Shown piece after piece: positions 56,289 through 64,000 of a stretch of DNA of 64,000 nucleotides. Made by a program: the position numbers and the translations under genes. Source of the stretch: Accumulibacter sp. (GTDB lineage: Bacteria > Pseudomonadota > Gammaproteobacteria > Burkholderiales > Rhodocyclaceae); the NCBI RefSeq assembly GCF_029255285.1, contig NZ_JAPUVI010000089.1:62001-126000 (forward strand). The letters run 5' to 3'. The notes under the pieces are model-generated. The model was not told the origin of the DNA. It did no database searches and saw only the letters and a program-made list of their open reading frames with translations. The number at the start of each line of letters is the position of its first letter. The first letter of the stretch is position 1.

Positions 56289-57155
56289 GTGAACATTCTG
56301 CTGACGGGTGCGAGCGGGTTCATTGGTCAAAATATCGCCCGTGCACTGGCTGCCGCGGGCCATCAGGTCAAGCCGGCGTCCCGCAACAACGGCGTCGATT
56401 TTTGCCGCATGTTGTCCCCGGCCGACTGGTTGCCTTGCCTGGAAGGCATCGATGCCGTGGTGAATAGCGTCGGCATCATCGGCGAAAGCGCTGGGCAGCG
56501 GTTTGAGCCCATCCATAGCCGTGCGCCCGCGGCGCTCTTTCACGCCTGCCTTCAAGCTGGGGTTCGCCGGGTCGTCCAAATCTCCGCCCTGGGAACCGAC
56601 GACTCGGCATTCTCTGCCTATCACCTGAGCAAGCGCAAAGCCGACGATTGCTTGCGCAGTCTCGATCTCGACTGGTTTGTCTTGCGCCCCTCACTGATCT
56701 ATGGTCGCGGCGGCAAGAGTGCCGAACTGTTGATGCGCCTGGCTAGATTGCCGCTGATCCCGGTGATTGGTGACGGACGGCAGGCGCTGCAACCGGTCCA
56801 TATCAGCGATGTGGTGGCGACCGTGATAGCTAGCCTGATCTCGCCGGAGACAAAGCAGACGCTGGACATCGTCGGTCGCGAAACCGTGACCTTTGCCGCC
56901 TGGTTGCGGAAGATGCGCCAGGCGCAAGGTTTGCCGGACACCGGAAAGCTAGGCATTCCATATCCTCTGGGCATGGCGTTTGCCTGTCTGGGCCGCCATT
57001 TCAACCCGCTGCTGCAACCCGAAGTCCTGCGCATGCTGCAAACCGGCTATTGGGCGGACTTCGAGCCTCTGGCGCGCTTCCTCGGGCGCTTGCCGTGGCC
57101 GTTCGAGCCTGCCTTGTTCCTCTCCAATGTTGCGCCTACCGGGAAGCCATCATGA
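56289..57155 (+). CDS. NAD(P)-binding SDR/epimerase-like protein
   Basis: Atypical short-chain dehydrogenase of 288 residues. NILLTGASGFIGQNIARAL is the Rossmann motif at the N-terminus, SAYHLSKRKAD contains the Tyr-x3-Lys pair, and LRPSLIYGRGG follows as in NDUFA9/YtfG-like proteins. Substrate unknown. The GTG start follows GGAGG; the stop overlaps the next start (ATGA). Confidence 0.82.
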   Translation: MNILLTGASGFIGQNIARALAAAGHQVKPASRNNGVDFCRMLSPADWLPCLEGIDAVVNSVGIIGESAGQRFEPIHSRAPAALFHACLQAGVRRVVQISALGTDDSAFSAYHLSKRKADDCLRSLDLDWFVLRPSLIYGRGGKSAELLMRLARLPLIPVIGDGRQALQPVHISDVVATVIASLISPETKQTLDIVGRETVTFAAWLRKMRQAQGLPDTGKLGIPYPLGMAFACLGRHFNPLLQPEVLRMLQTGYWADFEPLARFLGRLPWPFEPALFLSNVAPTGKPS

Positions 57156-57631
57156 CCTACGCCGTAGTCAAGACATTGCACATTCTCAGCATGGTGCTGC
57201 TCTTCGGCACCGGCCTGGGCAGCGCGTTCTACAAATGGATGGCGGATCGCAGCGGAAACGTCGACCACATCGCCGTCACCAATCGCCATGTTGTTATCGC
57301 TGACTGGCTGTTTACGACACCGACGGTTATTTTTCAGCCGATTAGCGGGTTGTGGATGGTGTACCTGCTAGGCATACCGCTCACCACTTCGTGGATTGCC
57401 GCCAGCCTGTTCTTGTTTGTCCTGGCTGGCGCTTGCTGGCTGCCCGTGGTTTGGCTACAGATTCGCATGCAGAGGATCGCCGTCCAGGCCGTGGCGGAGG
57501 CTTCGCCCTTGCCGCCGGTTTACTGGCGAATGGCGCGCTGGTGGTTCTGGCTGGGTATCCCCGCCTTTGCCTCGATGGTGCTTCTCGTCGCACTGATGGT
57601 CTTTAAGCACATGCCAGGAGCTGGAACATGA
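57152..57631 (+). CDS. DUF2269 membrane protein
   Basis: A 159-residue protein with four hydrophobic helices. The N-terminal VVKTLHILSMVLLFGTGLGSA and FQPISGLWMV segments are typical of DUF2269. Function unknown; His residues in the first helices might hold a cofactor, but that is speculation. Overlaps both neighbours by 4 bp. Confidence 0.75.
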   Translation: MTYAVVKTLHILSMVLLFGTGLGSAFYKWMADRSGNVDHIAVTNRHVVIADWLFTTPTVIFQPISGLWMVYLLGIPLTTSWIAASLFLFVLAGACWLPVVWLQIRMQRIAVQAVAEASPLPPVYWRMARWWFWLGIPAFASMVLLVALMVFKHMPGAGT

Positions 57632-58212
57632 AAAGTCTGATGCAACAGGCGCTTGGCGCCGACTGGGAGCGCTTGCCGCCGGCCTTGCGGGCTCACTACC
57701 GATGTGGCACGACGATCGACACCGGGCATCTGGATATTGAGTATCCACGGTTCATGCAGCCGCTGATGAGCGTGCTGTACGCAGTCGGCGCGCTGGTCAA
57801 TCGACGGGGGCGCAATGTCCCCACGGTCGTCGAAAAACGTGTCGTCGGAAAGCGGCAGTATTGGCGGCGGAAGATTACCTACCCTAGCGGAAAAGTGATC
57901 CATTTCAACAGTTTTTGGATCTGCTCCGGCCAAGGACAGGTGATCGAATTCGTGAATCCGGTGCTCGGTTTGCAGATGGAACCTTCCGTGATGGGCAAAC
58001 GACTCCATTATCGCGGCGTCCGGTTCGTTGCGAAGCTAGGGCCACTGCTTCTGCCTATCCCGGAATGGCTGGTGTTGGGACATACGACGATTGTCGAGGA
58101 GGCTATCGATGAAACTCGTTTCGCAATGGATTTCCGCCTCACCCACCCATTCCTGGGCGAAGTGTTTCGTTACTCAGGCAAGTTTGAGGCAGATTCAGGA
58201 GAGCCTGCGTAG
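57628..58212 (+). CDS. DUF4166 protein
   Basis: A 194-residue soluble protein. WERLPPALRAHYR at the N-terminus, then a beta-rich body with VVEKRVVGKRQYWRRKI and a closing LTHPFLGEVFRYSGKFE match the DUF4166 family, often found with SDR and DUF2269 genes. Function unknown; a lipid- or cofactor-related role is only a guess. Last gene of the cassette, coupled by ATGA overlap. Confidence 0.75.
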   Translation: MKSLMQQALGADWERLPPALRAHYRCGTTIDTGHLDIEYPRFMQPLMSVLYAVGALVNRRGRNVPTVVEKRVVGKRQYWRRKITYPSGKVIHFNSFWICSGQGQVIEFVNPVLGLQMEPSVMGKRLHYRGVRFVAKLGPLLLPIPEWLVLGHTTIVEEAIDETRFAMDFRLTHPFLGEVFRYSGKFEADSGEPA

Positions 58213-58259
58213 AATTCCCACGATGCGGCCCTCGTTATAGTCGAATGGCGGGAGATGTC

Positions 58260-58509
58260 CTATTTGCAGTACGCTAACTGACCCATCGGCGTCGCTGCGC
58301 TCTCCGTCTCCCAGCGCACCTGAACCTTGCCCGCCATCGTCTGCAGGAGCAGGGCAGGCGCGTCGTCGCGAGGCGGGGTGAAGGCAGCCCAATCCAAAGG
58401 GGCGGGGCGATGAACAACAAGCGGATAGGAGGCGTGATGTATTCGGGACGAGCCGGCACGTGACCGCGAAGTCCTCGATCTGTGCTTGGAGTGCATTTTG
58501 TAAGTCCAT
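58260..58509 (-). pseudogene. Frameshifted transposase N-terminal fragment
   Basis: Three frames on the minus strand must be joined to read it: MDLQNALQAQIEDFAVTC from 58509, then RPEYITPPIR, then LVVHRPAPLDWAAFTPPRDD through VRWETESAATPMGQLAY. I recall a similar N-terminus in transposases common in betaproteobacteria; the family name is uncertain. Only about 80 residues remain. It marks the right side of the accessory cassette. Confidence 0.55.
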
Positions 58510-58871
58510 CGTCTATGCAGCGAAGGCAACGTGTCTTACCCCGGGAGGTCTCTCCGGTACCCTCGCGGCTTTCGCGGATAGTCGGCGCGGCGCACAACGC
58601 TGCCGCACGAACACTCCGCCCCGCTCGCCTCGCCCGCCAGTTCCACGGCAACGCGCAACAACTATCGAAAAAACTGAGGATTCTGCACTAGGGTATGGCA
58701 CACCGGCATGGTCTCTTGGCGTGGAAACCAGAGATTCCCCCAAGGGGTGCGATTGTTCAAGCTCCCTGAGGGGGCCACCTCCTGCAACATCACCTTGCTT
58801 GATCATTCAGGCAGGAAATTCCATCACGAACCTTGACCGTGCTCAGTGGCCGAAACCGCCGGCCAAGGCAG
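58510..58871. other. Degraded non-coding stretch
   Basis: No supported gene in 362 bp. A run reading CAGTTTTTTCGATAG on the minus strand near 58660-58680 lies upstream of the transposase fragment and might be an old IS end; no partner repeat was found. Confidence 0.35.
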
Positions 58872-59444
58872 TCATCGCCGTGACTGTCTTACTTCTTCGT
58901 GACGCGGGCAGGTCGTCAGATGGTCGTTGACCAGGCCGGCCGACTGCATCATAGCGTAGCAAATCGTCGAGCCGACGAACTTGAAGCCGACTCGACCCAA
59001 GGCCTTGCTCATGGCATCCGACCGTGCCGTCCTGGCCGGCACCTCGGCCATCGAAGTCCATTGATTCTGTAGCGGAGCGCCATCGACGAAGCGCCATAGG
59101 AAATCGCTGAACGACTGCCCATCGGCTGTCACAGCGAGGTAGGCTTTGGCGTTATTGATGGCGGCGGCGATCTTGGCGCGATTCCGCACGATCCCCGGGT
59201 CTGCCAACAGCGCCGCAACTTTTCCATCGTCATAGCGGGCAATGAGCGCCGGATCGAAACCGTCGAAGGCTTGGCGGTAGTTTTCTCGTTTCCGCAGGAT
59301 GGTCGCCCAGGACAAACCCGCTTGCGCACCTTCCAGGATCAGCAACTCGAACAGGGATCGATCGTCGTAGAGCGGTACGCCCCATTCCAAGTCGTGATAC
59401 TGACGGTAGAGCGCAAAGCCCTCGCACCAGGGACAACGTTCCAT
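58872..59444 (-). CDS. tag: DNA-3-methyladenine glycosylase I
   Basis: Base-excision repair enzyme removing 3-methyladenine. Length 190 residues. The structural zinc ligands Cys4, His17, His175 and Cys179 are all present, and Glu38 in LILEGAQAGLSW is the catalytic acid of the family. Single gene. Confidence 0.95.
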   Translation of the reverse strand: MERCPWCEGFALYRQYHDLEWGVPLYDDRSLFELLILEGAQAGLSWATILRKRENYRQAFDGFDPALIARYDDGKVAALLADPGIVRNRAKIAAAINNAKAYLAVTADGQSFSDFLWRFVDGAPLQNQWTSMAEVPARTARSDAMSKALGRVGFKFVGSTICYAMMQSAGLVNDHLTTCPRHEEVRQSRR

Positions 59445-59757
59445 CGCTATTCACCCAGCGAACAAAGAGTCAGTTTACTCCCCGAAACTCAGGCAGTGGC
59501 GGTCAGCCTACTGGTCGACGAGGCCATCGGATAGCTGCCGCATTACTGTCTCACCCGGGCTAGCGCGGTGCTCCCTTCCCGTCAGCAGACGGTTTCGTTG
59601 CCACGGGATGAGTTTCCCCGCCCAGGAAGCTCGGGAACGCCCGGCCGAGTGCCTGGTCGGCGTCGCCTGAATGTCGCGCTTCAACGATGGTACGATGGTC
59701 GGCCGCGCCAGATCGCGGCGACCTTCCGTTTCGTCGCCAGCCAGCTAAAACCTCGGG
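59445..59757. other. Gene-free spacer between tag and the polysaccharide enzyme
   Basis: 313 bp between divergent genes. I see no gene. A TACGAT at about 59690 could be a weak -10 for the downstream gene, without a matching -35. Confidence 0.3.
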
Positions 59758-62700
59758 ATGCCATCACCGCCCAAATCCGAACCGAGTTCCCTGAACTCCT
59801 TGCCAAAATCCGCGGCACTCGCGAACCAGGGTATGCCGGTGTTTTTCGATCCGGAGCACAAGCGTTGGCCGCGCTTGCGGCTGGGGATGACGCTGATCGG
59901 CTTTACGCTGTCCCTGTTGCTGGGTGCACTCGTACTCAGCGTACTCGTTGCTCCCGCGTTGCCGGCGCTGCGTTTGCCCAACGTGGGGTTCCTGCCGCAA
60001 GGCGCACACGCCGTGCCGGAACTTCCTCGACTTGCTCCCGAGCGTACATTGACGCTTCGCCAGCGCGCCGTGCGCAACGACCAGGTCAGGCTCGTGCGCG
60101 AGCGCGAGCGCGGCCTGCGCCACCTGCTGCGGCCGCCGCGCGGGAAAGGGCAGGGCTTTGGTCGCCAGCCACTGGCCATAGGCTTCTTCGTCAACTGGGA
60201 CGACGCCAGCATGAGTTCGTTGAAGGAGAACCTGGACAGCCTGGACTCGGTGATCGGCGAGTGGCTGCATCTGTCCCTCGACGACGGCAGCCTGCGCGAA
60301 GACGATCCTCTGCGCACCGCGCACGTGACCGAATACATCCGGGCGCGGCGGCCCGACATCGCGCTGGTGCCGCTGGTCAACAACTGGAACGGTCATCGAT
60401 GGGAGGGCGCCAAGCTGGCCCGCATGCTGGCCAATCCGGCGGCGCGCCAGCGCACGATTGGCCAGCTATTGGCTTTCGTCGAAAGGCATCGCTACGCCGG
60501 CGTCAGCATCGACTTCGAGAATGTGCCCGCCAAGGCGCAGCCTGACTTCCAGCAGTTCATGGCCGAACTCTACGCCGTGTTTCATCGCAGGAAGCTGCTG
60601 GTTTCGGTCAATGTGCCGGCCGCCGACGCGGCCTTTGACTATCGCCGCCTGGTCCACAACGCCGACTATCTGATCGTGATGGCCTACGATGAACACTGGG
60701 CCGACGGTACTCCCGGTCCGATCGCCGGTATGGCGTGGTTTGCCAAAATCCTGAAGGCGAGACAGCGTGACATTCCGGCCGAAAAGATGGTCGTTGCCAT
60801 CGGCAATTACGCCTACGACTGGGGATCACGCGGCCAGCCGGCCGAGGAGCGAACCTTCGAGGAGGCCGTGCTCATCGCCAAGGAATCGGAAGGCAAGTTG
60901 CGGCTCGATCCGCAGTCGCTCAACCCGACCTTCGCCTATGCCGACGACCACGACCGTATCCATCACGTCTGGCTGCTGGACGCCGTCACCGCCTTCAACC
61001 AGTTGGTCGCCATTCGTCCCTTGCAGCCGCGTGGCGTCGCCTTGTGGCGGCTGGGCAGCGAAGACCCGGCGCTGTGGAAGATTTTCGGCAAGGAGGGCCC
61101 GCTCGATGCGGCGCGCGCCGCTGAACTCGCCGAAATTCGCTACGCTTACGGCGTCGATTACGAAGGCAAGGGCGAAGTTCTAAAGATTACCGCCCAACCG
61201 CAGGTGGGCAGTCGCCTCGTGGAATTCGACGACAAGGGCGGACTGATCGTGGCGGAGCGGTTCACGGCCTTCCCGTCGCCTTATGTCATCAGTCGCCACG
61301 GCGGCGCCGAACGCAAGATCGTCCTCACCTTCGACGACGGCCCCGATCCGAGCTACACGCCATTGATCCTTGACGCCCTGCGCGATGCCAAACTGCCGGC
61401 GACCTTCTTCGTCATCGGCGCCAACGGCCAGATGTACCCTGAGCTTCTGCGCCGCATGGTCGATGAAGGGCACGAAATCGGCAACCACACCTTCACGCAT
61501 CCCAACATCTCGACCATCTCGGCGACGCAGTTCGAACTCGAACTCTCGGCCACGCAGCATCTGCTGGCCAGCGAAGTCGGCCGCCACTCGCTGCTCTTCC
61601 GGTCACCCTACGCCGTAGATGCCGAACCCGAAACCATCGACCAGGTGCGTCCGATGGAAGTCGCCGCCGAGCAAGGCTACGTCGTCGTCGGCATGCAGAT
61701 CGATCCGGACGACTGGAAACTCCCCGGCACCGAAGAAATCGTCAAGCGCGTCGTCGATCAAGCAGAGCGTGGCGAGGGCAACATCGTCCTGCTGCACGAC
61801 TCGGGCGGCGACCGTACGCAGACCGTGGCCGCCATCCCGCGCATCGCCGCCGAACTGCGCCAGCGTGGTTACGAGTTCGTCACCGTCGCGCAACTGCTCG
61901 GCCGTAGCCGCGACGACATCATGCCGCCGCTTCCCCCGGAGAATCAGTGGCGCAGCTGGCTCGACGGCGTCGGCTTTGGCCTCATCAACTGGGCCGGCAC
62001 GGTCCTCCACTGGCTGTTTCTGCTGGGCATCGTCCTCGGTATCGGCCGCCTGCTGTTTGTCGGCCTGCTCGCCATCTATCAGCGCTGGCGACAGCGACAT
62101 CGCGTTTTCGACGCCGCTTACTCGCCGTCCGTCGCGGTCGTCATTCCCGCTTTCAACGAGGAAAAGGTGATCGTCCAAACCATCGCCTCGCTTCTCGCCT
62201 GCGACCCGCCGCGCGACTTCCAGATCGTCGTGGTGGACGACGGCTCGAGTGATGCGACGTATCGCGTCGCCTGCGAGGCTTTCGGCAACGACCCGCGCGT
62301 GCGCGTATTCACCAAGGAGAATAGCGGCAAGCCGGCGGCGCTCAATTTTGGCCTGGCGCAGACACGAGCTGATGTCGTCGTCGCCCTCGATGCCGACACC
62401 GTATTCGCCAAGGACACGATCCGAAAACTGGTGCGACACTTCGACGATCCCCGGGTGGGTGCCGTGGCCGGAAACGCCAAGGTCGGCAATCGCGTCAATC
62501 TGCTCACCCGTTGGCAGGCGCTCGAATACATCACCAGCCAGAATCTCGACCGTCGCGCCTTCGACGTCCTCGATTGCATCACGGTCGTTCCCGGCGCCGT
62601 CGGTGCCTGGCGTCGCCAGCTCGTCGAACGCGCCGGCGGTTTCGATCACCAAACCCTCGCCGAGGACGCCGACCTCACGCTCGCCATCCGCAAGCTCGGT

Positions 62701-63243
62701 TACACCGTCGTTTACGAAGACGAAGCCGTTGCCCTGACCGAAGCGCCAGACAGCGTGCGCGGTTTCATCGGTCAGCGCTACCGCTGGATGTACGGCACCA
62801 TGCAGGTCGCCTGGAAACACCGCGACGTGCTCTGCCGCCCGCGATACGGCGCGCTTGGCTTCGTCGCCCTGCCGAATGTGGTCGTTTTTCAGATCCTCTT
62901 CCCGCTCGTCTCGCCGATCATGGACCTGCTGCTGATCGCTTCACTGGGATCGGCCGCCATCAATCACTGGCAGCATCCGGAAGGGTTCTCGCCGGACGGG
63001 CTGTGGCGCGTGCTCTATTACTACGCGCTGTTCGTCACCGTCGACTATCTCGCCGCCATTCTCGCCTTCGCGCTCGAACGCAAGGAGCACTGGTGGCTAC
63101 TGATTTGGTTGTTTTGGCAGCGCTTTTTCTATCGCCAGCTGATGTACTACGTGGCCATGAAGAGCACGGTCACGTCGCTGAAAGGCGTCGTCGTCGGTTG
63201 GGGCAAGTTGCAGCGCAAAGCCTCCGTACCGTCGCCGGGCTGA
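59758..63243 (+). CDS. GH18 / NodB deacetylase / GT2 fusion protein
   Basis: A 1161-residue inner-membrane protein with three enzyme domains. After one helix (about 42-66) comes a glycoside-hydrolase-18-like domain (about 135-460) with YAGVSIDFEN (Asp252, Glu254). Next is a polysaccharide deacetylase (about 515-715) with LTFDDGPDP (Asp526, Asp527) and zinc ligands His577 and His581 in GNHTFTH. Then helices (about 745-775) and a family 2 glycosyltransferase (about 790-1030) with VVIPAFNEEKV, VVVDDGSSD, EDADLT and QRYRW, followed by more helices. The GT2 part looks like beta-1,4-GlcNAc synthases. An ATG at 59833 (MPVFFDPEHKRW) is an equally likely start and gives 1136 residues. It may make, trim and deacetylate one amino-sugar polymer. 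Confidence 0.85.
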   Translation: MPSPPKSEPSSLNSLPKSAALANQGMPVFFDPEHKRWPRLRLGMTLIGFTLSLLLGALVLSVLVAPALPALRLPNVGFLPQGAHAVPELPRLAPERTLTLRQRAVRNDQVRLVRERERGLRHLLRPPRGKGQGFGRQPLAIGFFVNWDDASMSSLKENLDSLDSVIGEWLHLSLDDGSLREDDPLRTAHVTEYIRARRPDIALVPLVNNWNGHRWEGAKLARMLANPAARQRTIGQLLAFVERHRYAGVSIDFENVPAKAQPDFQQFMAELYAVFHRRKLLVSVNVPAADAAFDYRRLVHNADYLIVMAYDEHWADGTPGPIAGMAWFAKILKARQRDIPAEKMVVAIGNYAYDWGSRGQPAEERTFEEAVLIAKESEGKLRLDPQSLNPTFAYADDHDRIHHVWLLDAVTAFNQLVAIRPLQPRGVALWRLGSEDPALWKIFGKEGPLDAARAAELAEIRYAYGVDYEGKGEVLKITAQPQVGSRLVEFDDKGGLIVAERFTAFPSPYVISRHGGAERKIVLTFDDGPDPSYTPLILDALRDAKLPATFFVIGANGQMYPELLRRMVDEGHEIGNHTFTHPNISTISATQFELELSATQHLLASEVGRHSLLFRSPYAVDAEPETIDQVRPMEVAAEQGYVVVGMQIDPDDWKLPGTEEIVKRVVDQAERGEGNIVLLHDSGGDRTQTVAAIPRIAAELRQRGYEFVTVAQLLGRSRDDIMPPLPPENQWRSWLDGVGFGLINWAGTVLHWLFLLGIVLGIGRLLFVGLLAIYQRWRQRHRVFDAAYSPSVAVVIPAFNEEKVIVQTIASLLACDPPRDFQIVVVDDGSSDATYRVACEAFGNDPRVRVFTKENSGKPAALNFGLAQTRADVVVALDADTVFAKDTIRKLVRHFDDPRVGAVAGNAKVGNRVNLLTRWQALEYITSQNLDRRAFDVLDCITVVPGAVGAWRRQLVERAGGFDHQTLAEDADLTLAIRKLGYTVVYEDEAVALTEAPDSVRGFIGQRYRWMYGTMQVAWKHRDVLCRPRYGALGFVALPNVVVFQILFPLVSPIMDLLLIASLGSAAINHWQHPEGFSPDGLWRVLYYYALFVTVDYLAAILAFALERKEHWWLLIWLFWQRFFYRQLMYYVAMKSTVTSLKGVVVGWGKLQRKASVPSPG

Positions 63244-63327
63244 CCTCTGCGCAGGCAAACGGCGGGGATGGCGGGTTTTGCTTGGCGTGCTGCTGGCGTC
63301 GGGCGGAGGCGCCTTCTCGGCCAAGAA

Positions 63328-63350
63328 GTCCCGCCTGTGGGAGACGGGAC
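63328..63350. terminator. Hairpin in the spacer before dps
   Basis: GTCCCG pairs with CGGGAC, extended by CT/AG after a mismatch, between the convergent polysaccharide gene and dps. No T run; termination is uncertain. Nothing else was recognised in 63244-63498. Confidence 0.25.
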
Positions 63351-63498
63351 CGACGCTCAGTTCGGTGAATTGCGGTCGACGACGCCGGCGCGTCACCAAA
63401 GTGGGCGGCCGAAGCGTCGGGGAGGCGTTACGGCGGGCCCGTGTCGGCACGCCTCAGCCGCGTCGCTGGGCGTCGGCATTTCGCTTTTCGCCTCCGGT

Positions 63499-63993
63499 TC
63501 AGTCCTCGAGCAGGCTGCGCAACATCCACGCGGTTTTTTCGTGCACTTCCAGACGCTGGGTCAGCAGGTCGGCGGTCGGCTGGTCGTTGGCGGCATTCAC
63601 CACCGGAAACAGGTCGCGTGCCGTGCGCGCCGTCGCTTCCTGCGCGGCGACCAGGTGACGGATCATGTCGGTGGCCTTCGGTACGCCGTCCACTTCCTTG
63701 ATCGAGGCGATCTTGACGAACTCTTTGTAGGTGCCGGGCGCCGGGTGGCCAAGGGCGCGAATGCGCTCGGCAATGACGTCGAGCGCGGTCCACTGTTCGG
63801 TGTATTGCCCCATGAACATCAGGTGGAGCGTGTTGAACATCGGTCCCGTGACATTCCAGTGGAAGTTGTGCGTCATGAGATAGAGCGTATAGCTGTCGGC
63901 CAGCAGGGCCGACAGCCCGTGCGCGATTTTCGCGCGTTCGTCGGCGCTGAGGCCGATATCGATTGCCGGGGTGTACTTCTTCTTGGCGTTCAT
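63499..63993 (-). CDS. Dps-family ferritin-like protein
   Basis: A 164-residue four-helix protein of the Dps/miniferritin family, which oxidises Fe(II) and protects DNA under starvation or peroxide stress. The inter-subunit ferroxidase site is visible: His in THNFHWNVTGPMF and the Asp/Glu in QYTEQWTALDVIAERIRALG. The Lys-rich N-terminus (MNAKKKYTP) may bind DNA. Close to the window end; upstream regulation is not visible. Confidence 0.92.
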   Translation of the reverse strand: MNAKKKYTPAIDIGLSADERAKIAHGLSALLADSYTLYLMTHNFHWNVTGPMFNTLHLMFMGQYTEQWTALDVIAERIRALGHPAPGTYKEFVKIASIKEVDGVPKATDMIRHLVAAQEATARTARDLFPVVNAANDQPTADLLTQRLEVHEKTAWMLRSLLED

Positions 63994-64000
63994 GGCGATT

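Noticed and set aside
1-64000. CRISPR arrays, tRNA, rRNA or a prophage
   Set aside because: No regularly spaced repeats, no tRNA-like or rRNA segments, and no phage structural genes were seen on reading.

Overview
This is a 64 kb chromosomal window from a GC-rich Gram-negative bacterium, most likely a betaproteobacterium of the Rhodocyclales (Accumulibacter/Dechloromonas-like). The reasons are the gene order hisC-tyrA-aroA/cmk-rpsA-ihfB-lapB-rfaE1-rfaD-cysM, the map/rpsB-tsf-pyrH-frr-uppS-cdsA-dxr-rseP-bamA-skp-lpxD-fabZ-lpxA-lpxB-rnhB block, and the lipopolysaccharide and outer-membrane genes. The genus is inference. I saw no rRNA, tRNA or CRISPR array.

Layout. 1-10.7 kb: aromatic amino-acid genes (partial hisC, tyrA, a fused aroA-cmk), ribosomal protein S1, IHF beta, LapB, two ADP-heptose genes, cysM and a small exonuclease. 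10.8-17.6 kb: an orphan solute-binding protein, a DUF2189 membrane protein, a small membrane protein with a strong promoter, rimO, and the error-prone polymerase dnaE2 under a LexA-like box. 17.7-21.0 kb: a compact minus-strand cluster of nucleotidyltransferase, HprK-related kinase A and PqqD-like protein, preceded by a gene for a small Cys-containing protein with an Arg-rich leader. This is the best candidate in the window for a poorly described system. 21.5-40.4 kb: glnD and map facing the rpsB-to-rRNA-methyltransferase block, which joins translation, isoprenoid, phospholipid, outer-membrane assembly and lipid A genes, many with 4-20 bp overlaps.

40.4-46.6 kb: an NTF2-like protein, then a minus-strand operon matching the uncharacterised ynbA/C/D/B lipid genes of E. 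coli in a different order, led by a DUF4239 membrane gene. 46.7-53.8 kb: a membrane-TPR protein, a rhomboid protease with TPR tail, thpR, an EamA transporter, a kappa-GST-like isomerase, and a copper-linked trio (SCO lipoprotein, YdbL-like, PCu(A)C). 53.9-58.5 kb: an accessory cassette (membrane-anchored AraC regulator, small membrane protein, SDR, DUF2269, DUF4166) lying between a decayed IS1595-family element and a frameshifted transposase fragment. 58.9-64 kb: tag, a three-domain GH18/NodB/GT2 polysaccharide enzyme, and a Dps-family ferritin.

Most of the window is ordinary core chromosome. The parts worth following are the kinase/PqqD cluster, the ynb operon, the IS-bracketed cassette, the rpsB leader hairpins and the SOS-box dnaE2.
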